From: an uncultured Glaciecola sp.
GTDB lineage: Bacteria; Pseudomonadota; Gammaproteobacteria; Enterobacterales; Alteromonadaceae
Length of the DNA: 64,000 nt
Assembly: GCA_947496235.1 (NCBI GenBank)
Contig: CANMCE010000002.1
Location: 310,001-374,000 of the forward strand
Reading direction: 5' to 3'
Part shown: positions 28,779 through 36,428 of the stretch, piece after piece
Layout of the letters: the number at the start of each line of letters is the position of its first letter
How positions within the stretch are numbered: the stretch's first letter is position 1
Notes under the pieces: model-generated
What the model was told of the DNA's origin: nothing
The model's input: only the letters and a program-made list of their open reading frames with translations
The model's database searches: none
Translations under genes and position numbers: made by a program

Positions 28779-29122
28779 GTCATTCCGTTCAAGAACGGAA
28801 TCTCCATGGAACAAACCGATGTTTCAACAAAGACTCGTCATTCCGTTGAAGAACGGAATCTCCTTGGAACAAACTGAAGTTTAAACAACGAATCGTCATT
28901 CCGTTGAAAAACCGAATTCCTTGGAAAAAACCGATGTTTCAACAATGACTCGTCATTCCGTTACAAAGCGGAATCTCCTTGGAACAAACTGAAGTTTAAA
29001 CAACGAATCGTCATTCCGTTGCAAAACGGAATTCCTTGGAAAAAACCGATGTTTCAACAATGACTCGTCATTCCGTTGCAAAACGGAATCTTCTTGGTAC
29101 AAACCGATGTTTCTACATTGAA
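28779..29122. repeat. Six-unit tandem repeat with internal palindrome
   Basis: Six head-to-tail units of 57-58 bp start at 28779, 28837, 28895, 28952, 29010 and 29067. Each opens with GTCATTCCGTT and holds the complement AACGGAAT, forming a small hairpin. Units alternate between two versions (GATGTTTCAACAA in units 1, 3, 5 and roughly 6; GAAGTTTAAACAACGAATC in units 2 and 4), so the array looks built by duplication of a two-unit block of about 115 bp. There are no unique spacers between units, so it is not CRISPR. No coding frame is evident. Confidence 0.9.
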
Positions 29123-29142
29123 AACAACAGTCAACGAGCTTC

Positions 29143-29252
29143 CATTGACATTTCCTCTAATTTGGCATGAAATTAATCTAAACATGCATATCTAGCAACT
29201 ATCGATTTATGCATAACTAGACGCGTAGATAATAAGATCGTTATAACTTTCA
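29143..29252 (+). repeat. Dispersed repeat, copy 1
   Basis: This 110-bp stretch is clearly homologous to 47104-47210, with shared blocks TTTGGCATGAAATT, CATATCTAGCAACT, TCTAGACG/CTAGACG and AGATCGTTA. It precedes a small accessory gene group and follows the tandem repeat. It contains small dyads (ATGCATA/TATGCAT). It is noncoding as far as I can see; a mobile or recombination-related element is possible. Confidence 0.7.
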
Positions 29253-29257
29253 GAGGA

Positions 29258-29506
29258 TTGAATTTGAAATCATTGGATGATTACAAAACAATAATCGATG
29301 ATCTGGAAAATCAGAAAGGACTCACTATTGAGCTTTAAAGTAATCAAAGTAGATCGCTAATTTTATTTGGCATTTTATTTTTTCTACAGACTCGGGTAAT
29401 GACAAGGATGACCATCCATAAGCAACATGTGAAAATTGGCTTAAACTTTCGTCTTTTGGTGACTGATGTTCACATTGCTAACGGGGAAATTCTATGCATA
29501 GAGTGA
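29258..29506 (+). pseudogene. Possible decayed small gene with an internal TAA
   Basis: A TTG start at 29258 follows CAGAGGA and encodes 26 charged helical residues (MNLKSLDDYKTIIDDLENQK and on) before TAA at 29336. The frame then stays open to TGA at 29504-29506, including a hydrophobic segment, as if one codon (for example CAA) had mutated to TAA. Without a homologue this remains weak; alternatively it is a short leader peptide or chance. It directly follows the dispersed repeat. Confidence 0.25.
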
Positions 29507-29587
29507 CGTCATATAACACTTGTTCATATTCGGATGTGAGGCAAACCGGATTCACTTCATTAATGGCTAAAAAGCATTAAGGTCGCA

Positions 29588-29932
29588 ATGAATCAGTTCG
29601 CGAAAATTCTTAGAGGATATTCGAAGCTAAAGTTCAAAATGCTTGGGTACGCAACCATTAAGGATATTCCAACGGATAAGTTTAATTACATTATCGTATC
29701 ACTTGTTACTTCGGGATGGAGAAAAACGTATATTTACAACGGATTTGATGCTTGGATAGACTACGGCAAAGTAAAATTAAAGAAAAATGGCCGCCGTCTT
29801 ACTTTCGAATGGGATAACTGGGCGGAGGGTAGCGTTGAAGGTTCGGTCAAAGATATTGAGAAGTTGGCTAGAAAATACAATTTAACTGTTACTAACGAGT
29901 GGCGTTGGTCAGAGTATGATGCAAAGCCCTGA
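29588..29932 (+). CDS. Orphan hypothetical protein, 114 residues
   Basis: A basic, aromatic-rich cytoplasmic protein with no signal peptide or membrane segment and no family I recognise. The first 45 residues are Lys-rich; the middle has WIDYGKVKL and LTFEWDNWAEGSVEG, a mixed beta pattern; the end is a short helix. AAGGTCGC lies before the ATG as a weak ribosome site. It sits in an accessory patch between a dispersed repeat and an attC-like hairpin, next to another orphan gene, which suggests a horizontally acquired cassette. Confidence 0.6.
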   Translation: MNQFAKILRGYSKLKFKMLGYATIKDIPTDKFNYIIVSLVTSGWRKTYIYNGFDAWIDYGKVKLKKNGRRLTFEWDNWAEGSVEGSVKDIEKLARKYNLTVTNEWRWSEYDAKP

Positions 29933-29966
29933 CAAATTTGTACAGATAAAAAGGAAAAATATAAGA

Positions 29967-30293
29967 ATGGATCTCGAATCTCTTAGACTTATCACAATTA
30001 TTGGTTCTTTAGCTGCAATCATGCTCTACATCTACAGAATTGTATGCACTGTTAACCTAATGCGGTCTGATTCTCCAAAATTAGAGGGATACAACAGACT
30101 TATTTATGCAGGATTGATTTTTATCATACCTCTGGGCATTGGTGCTTGGATATATGATTTTGTAGTAAACAATAAAAAGGTATCTCCTTTATTTCTTTTT
30201 CCTTTTGCAATTGTTGTAACAACCTTTATCCAAGGCATGATTATACTCTTACCTCACGTAAATAAGTTTAACTTCGATTATATTGGTTGGTAG
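29967..30293 (+). CDS. Orphan small membrane protein, 108 residues
   Basis: The protein has three hydrophobic segments (about residues 5-28, 45-66 and 75-98) and no recognisable family. ATG at 29967 is preferred to an in-frame ATG at 29916 inside the previous gene because AAAAGG lies upstream and the longer form would add a polar stretch. It follows the 114-residue orphan by 34 bp and probably shares its transcript. An inverted-repeat structure starts right after its stop codon. Confidence 0.6.
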   Translation: MDLESLRLITIIGSLAAIMLYIYRIVCTVNLMRSDSPKLEGYNRLIYAGLIFIIPLGIGAWIYDFVVNNKKVSPLFLFPFAIVVTTFIQGMIILLPHVNKFNFDYIGW

Positions 30294-30638
30294 CGGCATA
30301 ACTAGCGGATTAACTCGTTCGTTGGTATGAAACACTGTGACATGCCGCGAATACAATGTCACGGTAGTTAAGCAAGTTATCTCGATTTTCATCGCGACGA
30401 CAATTCTTCATTGAGCCACTTAAGTTACTATTAATGGTAACTTGAAAATTAATTTAAAAAAATTTGTGAGATTTTCTTTTTCGCTGCGAATAATTAGTTA
30501 AATAAGGTTTGATAGCAAGATTATGAAGATCGTAACTAGGGGTTTAGTGTAATGGTGAAGACGTTAGTTTCCAATAGATCACAAGCAAACCCAGTCCCTC
30601 TTTTATTCATTAATTTATGTAAACAGGGTTTCTTATAG
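30294..30638. other. Intergenic stretch with attC-like and tRNA-like structures
   Basis: 345 bp without a credible gene. It begins with GCATAACTA (30296-30304), whose near complement TAGTTAAGC is at 30365-30373; inside lies GTGACAT/ATGTCAC (30337-30343 and 30356-30362). Further on, 30540-30592 is bounded by GGGTTT and AAACCC and loosely resembles the 5' half of a tRNA-Gly. The rest is AT-rich and presumably carries the sigma-factor promoter. Confidence 0.4.
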
Positions 30639-31154
30639 ATGCCATTTTTAAATAAAAGTGAGGTCAAGGTTAGTAAGCGAGAGTTGTTTTTGGAACTCGT
30701 TGAAAAACACAAAGGGATCCTTTTTAAAGTCACTCGTTCATACTGCAAAAATGAGTTTGACCGAGAAGACCTAACACAAGAAATTCTGGCCCAAATTTGG
30801 CGTTCTTTAGATACCTACAATGACGATTTTAAAATTACAACCTGGATGTATCGAGTGGCCTTAAATGTCGCCATTTCATTTCACCGAAAGGACAAGTCAG
30901 GTGCGTTTAAACACTATGAGATAGAAGACAAACTACTCAGTTATGACATGAATGAAGAAGCAGAAAACGAACAGAGCATAATCCAACTCTATACCTTTAT
31001 AAATCAGCTTAACGATATAGATAAGGCTGTATTGTTGATGTATTTGGAAGGGGAAAATCAGTCGGAAATTGCTGCCAATTTAAGCATTTCGATTTCAAAT
31101 GTCTCAACCAAAATTAGTCGAATTAAACAAAAATTTCAGCACAGTGCTGGGTAA
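30639..31154 (+). CDS. ECF-type RNA polymerase sigma factor
   Basis: The 171-residue protein has sigma-70 region 2 (about residues 20-85, with DLTQEILAQIWRSLDTY and WMYRVALNVA) and region 4 (about 115-168, with a helix-turn-helix around EGENQSEIAANLSISISNVSTKISRIKQK), and lacks regions 1 and 3, as ECF factors do. No strong ribosome site is visible before the ATG. The next gene encodes a membrane protein positioned like an anti-sigma factor. Confidence 0.88.
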   Translation: MPFLNKSEVKVSKRELFLELVEKHKGILFKVTRSYCKNEFDREDLTQEILAQIWRSLDTYNDDFKITTWMYRVALNVAISFHRKDKSGAFKHYEIEDKLLSYDMNEEAENEQSIIQLYTFINQLNDIDKAVLLMYLEGENQSEIAANLSISISNVSTKISRIKQKFQHSAG

Positions 31155-31175
31155 AACTTCAAGGTGGAATTGAAT

Positions 31176-31835
31176 ATGAATTTAGAGCAAATGCAATCAT
31201 TATGGCAAGACCACAGCCTAAAGTTAGAAGAGTGTATAAGCCTCAATAAAAGGCTACTCAATGAGAAACAGAAAGAAGAACAAAAAAGCAAGTTGCACAA
31301 TCTAGTTGTGTCCAGAACGCTGGAAGGAGCTTTGTTTTTTATCATCTGTGTAGCATTGTCTAAATATATTGTTTCCTCTTGGAGCCTATCTGCACCTGTG
31401 GTGTCTGCAGTTGTACTAAATGTTTTTGCCATTGTTGGTCTAGCCGGCAATATCGGTCAAATAACACTGTTAAATAAAATAGACTTTGCGAAACCCATAA
31501 AACAAACCTTAACTGACCTTATTGTGGTTAGGTCTCACAATATGCAAATTTTTAAACTAATAATGCTCTCGGCACCCTTCTATATGGCTTATGTATTTTT
31601 AGGTTATGACATTATTTATGAACTTGATCTTTACTCATTGATGTCAGCTGAGACAAAAATTGCGTTTGCTGTGATTTCATTAGTGTTTGTTGTACTTGTT
31701 GTCGTCTTAATAACAAAGTTAACGCCAGAAAATCGAGGTAACAAGATTATAGACTGGCTATATAGAGAAGTATCGGGCGAGAAGCTGACGCATTTATTGG
31801 ATGAAATGGAAAATATAGACAGAGCCAAGAGATAA
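31176..31835 (+). CDS. Membrane protein encoded beside an ECF sigma factor
   Basis: The 219-residue protein has a charged cytoplasmic N-terminal helix (about 1-38, MNLEQMQSLWQDHSLKLEE and on), two hydrophobic segments (about 40-85), and two more (about 120-175). ATG at 31176 is chosen because AAGGTGG lies 8 bp upstream; an in-frame GTG overlaps that site. Proteins with this helix-plus-membrane layout are often found directly after ECF factors. An anti-sigma role is inferred from position; there is no zinc-binding HxxxCxxC motif. Confidence 0.65.
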   Translation: MNLEQMQSLWQDHSLKLEECISLNKRLLNEKQKEEQKSKLHNLVVSRTLEGALFFIICVALSKYIVSSWSLSAPVVSAVVLNVFAIVGLAGNIGQITLLNKIDFAKPIKQTLTDLIVVRSHNMQIFKLIMLSAPFYMAYVFLGYDIIYELDLYSLMSAETKIAFAVISLVFVVLVVVLITKLTPENRGNKIIDWLYREVSGEKLTHLLDEMENIDRAKR

Positions 31836-31900
31836 AATCGATAGGACTTGCTTAGCTGTCAGTTTTTAATACAGACAAACTTTAACAAAAGGAGTGTTAT

Positions 31901-32491
31901 ATGAAATATTTAATTGTCGCCGTGTTGGCACTATTTACACTAAGCGCAAATAGCGCTAATACCGACCAGCCGTCAATAGAGCAACCCAAGCTAAGTGATT
32001 ACCGGGTTGGTGAAAAATGGATTTGGGAATTTAAAGGCGTCACAACACAAGGTGAAGTGCGCTCTGAAGGACGAGATGCCAGGGAAGTGGTTGAAGATAA
32101 CGGCGTATTAAGCATAAAAACGCAGCACGGCTTAATTCCTGTATCTAACATAGTGAAACCAATAACAAGCGACACGCCTAGATTTAAGTGGCCGTTAGAA
32201 GTGGGAAAAAAGTGGGTATACGAAAGTCATTGGGAAAGCGAAGACGGTACCACAGGTAAAACGGTGCAAAACGTCGAGGTCTTGTCGTATAAAGAAGAAA
32301 CAGTTGGAGCGGGAAAGTTTATGGCTTTCACTATTGCTTACAAAGGAACAGTGAGTAATTCAAGGGGGTACATTGCAGATTCTGAAGAAGTATATGTGTA
32401 TTCTCCAGAAGTGAAAAACTTCATCAAACTCACCCAAACACAAGATGACTTCCACTATGTAGAGGAGTTGGTAGAGTACAGCAAACCCTAG
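31901..32491 (+). CDS. Exported protein of unknown function, 196 residues
   Basis: A signal peptide (cleavage near residue 19, SANSANT) leads into a soluble, Trp- and Glu-rich beta-type domain containing GEKWIWEFKG and GKKWVYESHW, two similar strands that suggest an internal duplication. No family is recognised. AAAGGAG precedes the ATG. It follows the ECF sigma/membrane pair and may belong to its regulon or operon. Its stop codon lies inside a 22-bp palindrome. Confidence 0.7.
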   Translation: MKYLIVAVLALFTLSANSANTDQPSIEQPKLSDYRVGEKWIWEFKGVTTQGEVRSEGRDAREVVEDNGVLSIKTQHGLIPVSNIVKPITSDTPRFKWPLEVGKKWVYESHWESEDGTTGKTVQNVEVLSYKEETVGAGKFMAFTIAYKGTVSNSRGYIADSEEVYVYSPEVKNFIKLTQTQDDFHYVEELVEYSKP

Positions 32492-32508
32492 CGTTTTTAA
32501 ACGCTAGG
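32487..32508. terminator. Palindromic terminator holding two opposed stop codons
   Basis: CCTAGCGTTT (32487-32496) and AAACGCTAGG (32499-32508) form a 10-bp stem. The rightward gene's TAG is at 32489-32491 in the left arm, and the leftward gene's TAG reads from 32506-32504 in the right arm. It could terminate both transcripts. Confidence 0.65.
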
Positions 32509-32929
32509 TAATTATCATCTTTGATAACTCGATCGTAAATCCAATTAACGCTAAAACCAGCCCAACTCCCCCGATCGCGTTTCCTCGACCGAGAACAATG
32601 CCGAGTCTGACAAATACCTTGCTTATAAATATCACAACACCTATAAACACGGTAAATACAGTAAAGGCTAAGTTTGCAACTATGCTCATCCTAGGTTCTA
32701 AGATTGAGATTATAGCCACAGATATCACCCATATAGCAATATAAGCAACTATTGCCACAAGATTCCAATCTTTCCTAGTGGCAGGGCGTCCTACAAACCG
32801 GAACTGAACATTTTCGAAAAAGACTTTGAGGCGTTCTGATAAGACGGGTAAATAAAGTTCAACCGTCACTAACATTAAACCAATGACTTGAACGGTAAAA
32901 CTCACCCAATTTATTATACTGTCGGTCAA
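32504..32929 (-). CDS. Small four-helix membrane protein
   Basis: The 141-residue protein has four hydrophobic segments (about residues 8-28, 55-78, 82-105 and 115-138), separated by a basic loop. I recognise no family and no catalytic residues. It is convergent with the exported protein above, sharing the palindromic terminator, and is apparently monocistronic. Confidence 0.6.
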   Translation of the reverse strand: MTDSIINWVSFTVQVIGLMLVTVELYLPVLSERLKVFFENVQFRFVGRPATRKDWNLVAIVAYIAIWVISVAIISILEPRMSIVANLAFTVFTVFIGVVIFISKVFVRLGIVLGRGNAIGGVGLVLALIGFTIELSKMIIT

Positions 32930-33177
32930 GATATACTAACTTCCCTGCCTTATATTCTTCGTGCAAACCAGTATAACCCTATCGGGAGAACAAGGATACT
33001 TCTCGGTCAAAATGGTGTTTTCGGATGAAAATCTAGGTTGTGCGCTCAAGAAGTAAACTTAGTTTGTTGATTTTGACAAAAAAATGAATTTTTTACGTCA
33101 TTGCTATTAACAGGCATCTTGCCTAGTGGTAAACTCCGCGTCAGTCATTTAGCGATGACTATTGTAAACCTTCAAAT

Positions 33178-33254
33178 GCGGCGTTAGCTCAGCTGGATAG
33201 AGTAGTTGGCTTCGAACCAATTGGTCGGGAGTTCGAATCTCTCACGCCGCGCCA
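33178..33254 (+). tRNA. tRNA-Arg (anticodon TCG)
   Basis: The 77-nt gene folds into a full cloverleaf: acceptor GCGGCGT/ACGCCGC, D arm GCTC/GAGT, anticodon arm GTTGG/CCAAT with loop CTTCGAA, T arm GGGAG/CTCTC with TTCGAAT, discriminator G and an encoded CCA. The anticodon TCG reads CGA. A T-rich tail (CTCCCTTTTTTT) follows and can act as terminator. Confidence 0.95.
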
Positions 33255-33271
33255 CTCCCTTTTTTTCATGC

Positions 33272-33946
33272 CTATCTTGGCGGATCTATATTGTTCGCAA
33301 TACTGTTGTTGACTCTAAACCAACCCGCAATTGACAAGCGCTGTGTGTTGGCTGGCAGAACTTCATGCTCAAACTCTTCACTTAGAAAAATGACTACTGT
33401 GCCGAATTTAGGTTCTACTTTTATGCCTTGAGTGTCATTTTCATCGCGATAAATCACCAATTCGCCGCCATCACCGGGTTGCCAATCTTTATTCAAGTAG
33501 GTCACTAAGGATAACACGCGGTTGGTATCGCCTTTAAAAGCATCTAAGTGGCGCTTATAAAAATGCCCCTTTTCATATACTGCGAAATGGCTTTCAAACG
33601 AGAACAAACCTAAAAACAAACGACGATTTAAGAAAGTCTGAATGTCTGTAGTCCAGTTTAACCAACTAGCGCCTGCAGGGCTTTCACCATTAATCCAAGC
33701 AATTTCATCATTTCGTACTTTTTCGTTTACTTGTTGATTAAGCTCACGTCCGATGCCTGCCTCGTTAAATTTTTCATTCGGCATTTGAGTGATATGAAAG
33801 TGCAGCATATCAGCAAGCTCATTGGGTAATGCATTTGTTTGGATGCTATAACCTTTTTGAAGTATGTCTTGGGTTATTTGATTGAGAAGTGAACGCGTAT
33901 TGTCAGTGCAAGACTGAAGGCTTTGTTCTGCTAGTATCTGCTCCAT
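33272..33946 (-). CDS. 2OG-Fe(II) oxygenase (prolyl-4-hydroxylase-like)
   Basis: The 224-residue cytoplasmic protein has the iron ligands H-x-D in YKRHLDAFKGD and the distal His in FEHEVLPANTQRLSI, with the 2-oxoglutarate-binding Arg 9 residues later. This is the P4H-like 2OG-FeII_Oxy_3 pattern. The substrate is unknown. It lies just after tRNA-Arg on the opposite strand and shares no operon. Confidence 0.85.
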   Translation of the reverse strand: MEQILAEQSLQSCTDNTRSLLNQITQDILQKGYSIQTNALPNELADMLHFHITQMPNEKFNEAGIGRELNQQVNEKVRNDEIAWINGESPAGASWLNWTTDIQTFLNRRLFLGLFSFESHFAVYEKGHFYKRHLDAFKGDTNRVLSLVTYLNKDWQPGDGGELVIYRDENDTQGIKVEPKFGTVVIFLSEEFEHEVLPANTQRLSIAGWFRVNNSIANNIDPPR

Positions 33947-34138
33947 GAGCGCTCTTGGAATATTTATTGTTGACGCTTTTTACGCGCTTTTGAACCCCTT
34001 ATCAAACAAATTATTTTTATCTTCACAGACAAAAATAATTTGCTAGTCAACAAGTTAAATAAAGCCAAATGAGCCAGTTCGGCATTTCATACGTAGCCAC
34101 TAACTCAATCTAGGTATTCAACAGGATTAGACAATATT

Positions 34139-35281
34139 ATGCGACAGAAAATAGCGTTTCTAATAACAATGCTTTTGGCTTCAAGCTTTGCAACGGCCGA
34201 AGAAATTGAGATGAAAGGCAGTCAAGGAGCATCTTTAAATGCCACTGTGTTAGCATCGTTCGATCAACCTTGGGCAATGACCTTTTTACCCGATGGTCAA
34301 AGCTTGGTAACGGAAAAAACCGGTGCAATTTGGATGCTGGATAAAAATCAGAAAAAGCTGTTCACACTCGAAAATGTGCCTAAAACGCAGGCCCGGGGTC
34401 AAGAAGGATTAGGGGACATTATCTTGCATCCAAACTTCTCTGAGAATAATCAAATTTATGTGTCCTATGTTGAAAGAGATCCAGAAGACGACGCATACAG
34501 TGGCGCTGTCATTGAGCGTGCTACTTTGAATACAGCCAGTGGTAAAGCAAGTTTATCAGACCGCGAAATTATATGGCGTCAATCGCCTAAAATGACCGGC
34601 AACGGTCACTACTCGCATCGAATGGTGTTTTCCCCAGATGGGTATTTATTTATCACTTCAGGTGAGAGACAAAAATTCACGCCGTCACAAAATATGGCAA
34701 TGAATTTGGGCAAAATTCTGCGTTTAAATGATGATGGTTCCGCACCAGAAGACAATCCTTTTTATGGTAACGGCGAGGTAGCAAATCAAATCTGGACCCT
34801 TGGCCATCGTAACCCTCTAGGCATCGACTTTGATGCCCAAGGGAATTTGTGGGCCCACGAGATGGGACCTCGTCATGGTGACGAATTAAATCTGATAGAA
34901 CGCGCCCGTAACTATGGTTATCCAATGGTGTCTCAAGGAGATCATTATTCTGGCGTGAAGATTCCTAACCACGAAGACTACCCAGTGTTTTATTCACCTA
35001 AAGTGGCTTGGGTTCCAGCGATTAGCCCGGCCGGATTTATTATCTACAAAGGAAATGTTCATAAAGACTGGTCTGGCAATGGCTTTATTGGTGGCTTATC
35101 GTCAAGAGCCTTGGTCAGAGTCGCGTTTGAGCAGAAGCAAAATGGTGATTGGAACGCAGAAGAAGCCGAGCGTTATGAGTGGGGTGCGCGAGTGCGCGAG
35201 ATTGATCAAGATGCACAAGGCAACATTTTTGTACTAGAAGATGGGCCTGAAGGTAAATTACTAAAAATTCTACCTGAGTAG
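34139..35281 (+). CDS. PQQ-dependent soluble aldose sugar dehydrogenase
   Basis: The 380-residue periplasmic protein has a signal peptide (cleavage near SFATA, residue 20) and a six-bladed propeller of the GSDH/YliI family, with GLGDIILHPNF, the active-site region GNGHYSHRMVFSPDGYLF and HRNPLGIDF...EMGPRHGDELN all in place. Family members oxidise aldoses to lactones with PQQ and calcium. No PQQ-synthesis genes are in this window. A bidirectional terminator follows. Confidence 0.9.
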   Translation: MRQKIAFLITMLLASSFATAEEIEMKGSQGASLNATVLASFDQPWAMTFLPDGQSLVTEKTGAIWMLDKNQKKLFTLENVPKTQARGQEGLGDIILHPNFSENNQIYVSYVERDPEDDAYSGAVIERATLNTASGKASLSDREIIWRQSPKMTGNGHYSHRMVFSPDGYLFITSGERQKFTPSQNMAMNLGKILRLNDDGSAPEDNPFYGNGEVANQIWTLGHRNPLGIDFDAQGNLWAHEMGPRHGDELNLIERARNYGYPMVSQGDHYSGVKIPNHEDYPVFYSPKVAWVPAISPAGFIIYKGNVHKDWSGNGFIGGLSSRALVRVAFEQKQNGDWNAEEAERYEWGARVREIDQDAQGNIFVLEDGPEGKLLKILPE

Positions 35282-35301
35282 ATTGTAAGTTACTTTGTAA
35301 T

Positions 35302-35328
35302 AAATGGGGCGATATTTTCGCCCCATTT
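35302..35328. terminator. Bidirectional terminator
   Basis: AAATGGGGCGA (35302-35312) and TCGCCCCATTT (35318-35328) form an 11-bp stem with a 5-nt loop, T-rich on both outgoing strands, between the convergent sugar dehydrogenase and GFA-like genes. Confidence 0.85.
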
Positions 35329-35343
35329 TCATTTGCATTAAAC

Positions 35344-35754
35344 TTAACTTGGATAAGCATCAAAACAAGTGGCTTGTTTACCTTCATCAAACCAAGCTGG
35401 TCTTTCTTGCCAGAATATATTCGCCATGGGTCTAATTTCTGGATCATCATCCAAAAATCCTGCTGGCACAACTAAATATGAATTATCTCGGCTTGGATAA
35501 GGTACTTGAGAGCCACAACTTGAGCAAAAGGCATTTCTAAACCTTTCGGCTTCAGGTAAATCATATTGTTTTACTAACTCTTTGCCTGACACCCAAGTCA
35601 ATTTGTCAGGTGTGGTAAATAGCAAAGCGGCAAAGGCAGTACCCGCCTTCTTTTGGCAACGATTACAATGGCATTGAAAAAAACGCTGAAAAGGCCCCTC
35701 AACGCTGCATTTTACTTGACCACACAAACAGCTCCCAGATACGGTTTTTGACAT
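35344..35754 (-). CDS. GFA (CENP-V) family zinc protein
   Basis: The 136-residue protein shows the cysteine pattern of the Gfa/CENP-V fold: CLCGQVKC at the N-terminus, CHCNRCQK about residue 30 and CSSCGS about residue 75, which bind two zinc ions. The family includes glutathione-dependent formaldehyde-activating proteins, but most members are of unknown function. Monocistronic and convergent with the sugar dehydrogenase. Confidence 0.85.
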   Translation of the reverse strand: MSKTVSGSCLCGQVKCSVEGPFQRFFQCHCNRCQKKAGTAFAALLFTTPDKLTWVSGKELVKQYDLPEAERFRNAFCSSCGSQVPYPSRDNSYLVVPAGFLDDDPEIRPMANIFWQERPAWFDEGKQATCFDAYPS

Positions 35755-35894
35755 AAAAATACCCTTCTAATTATTCTAATAAAAATGCTAAAACGCCTTG
35801 TTAAATAGACAGTAATATTGAGTAAAAAATTTCTCAAGTAATTATAGAAAAAGTCGATAAATCGTTATACCCACAAAAAGCATTTGGAGTAGTT

Positions 35895-36428
35895 GTGCAA
35901 AAAGGTTTTACATTAATTGAATTAATCATAGTGATTGTCATTTTAGGCATATTAGCGGTGACCGCCGCCCCGCGTTTTATCGATATTTCAGATGATGCGC
36001 ATGAAGCTGCAACGCGAGCTGAAGCGGCGGCCTTCAAAACTTCTGTTCAATTAGTGTATGGTTTGTATCAAATGCGCCAAACATCTCCATTAACCGTAGG
36101 CGATCAAACGGTGTATATAGACTCTGTTTCTGGCTATCCCACAGGTGATGGCAGTGGCGCACAGTTTTGCGTAAATCTCTGGACCCGTTTGTTAAACAGC
36201 TCTGAGACAGTTAATGGAGTTTCTAATCCTGCGTCAGCACTTGCTGATGGTTGGAATTCATTTGGTTTTACTGAAATGTGCGCGTACGGTAAACAATATG
36301 GGGATCGTACGTTCGCCAGTGGAAATTTACCTCACTTTGTGTATTACATTCGCGATTTTGGTCCTTACACATACAACGGCCAAACCTATCAAGGTTCAGC
36401 CGGTGATGTGCAGGTTATTAACTTCTAA
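35895..36428 (+). CDS. Type IV pilin-like protein (MSHA type)
   Basis: The 177-residue prepilin has the very short leader MQKG followed by FTLIELIIVIVILGIL, with the conserved Glu5 and a hydrophobic helix, then a globular domain (about 35-177) with two Cys (CVN, CAYG) that may form a disulfide loop. It starts at GTG, supported by TGGAG upstream. MSHA pilin subunits look like this, but no assembly genes are nearby, so it is an orphan pilin. It overlaps the RND gene stop by a few bases in convergent orientation. Confidence 0.82.
   Translation: MQKGFTLIELIIVIVILGILAVTAAPRFIDISDDAHEAATRAEAAAFKTSVQLVYGLYQMRQTSPLTVGDQTVYIDSVSGYPTGDGSGAQFCVNLWTRLLNSSETVNGVSNPASALADGWNSFGFTEMCAYGKQYGDRTFASGNLPHFVYYIRDFGPYTYNGQTYQGSAGDVQVINF

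Noticed and set aside
28779-29122. CRISPR array
   Set aside because: Units are contiguous and homologous over their full length; there are no unique spacers and no cas genes nearby.
30540-30592. tRNA-Gly (TCC)
   Set aside because: GGGTTT/AAACCC ends and a TTTCCAA loop look tRNA-like, but the anticodon stem is poorly paired and there is no T arm or CCA; at most a remnant.
33178-33254. tRNA-associated genomic island
   Set aside because: No integrase and no direct repeat of the tRNA 3' end found in the flanking genes, which look like ordinary chromosome.
35895-36428. Part of an MSHA pilus operon
   Set aside because: Only one pilin gene is present; no ATPase, prepilin peptidase or secretin genes lie in the window.
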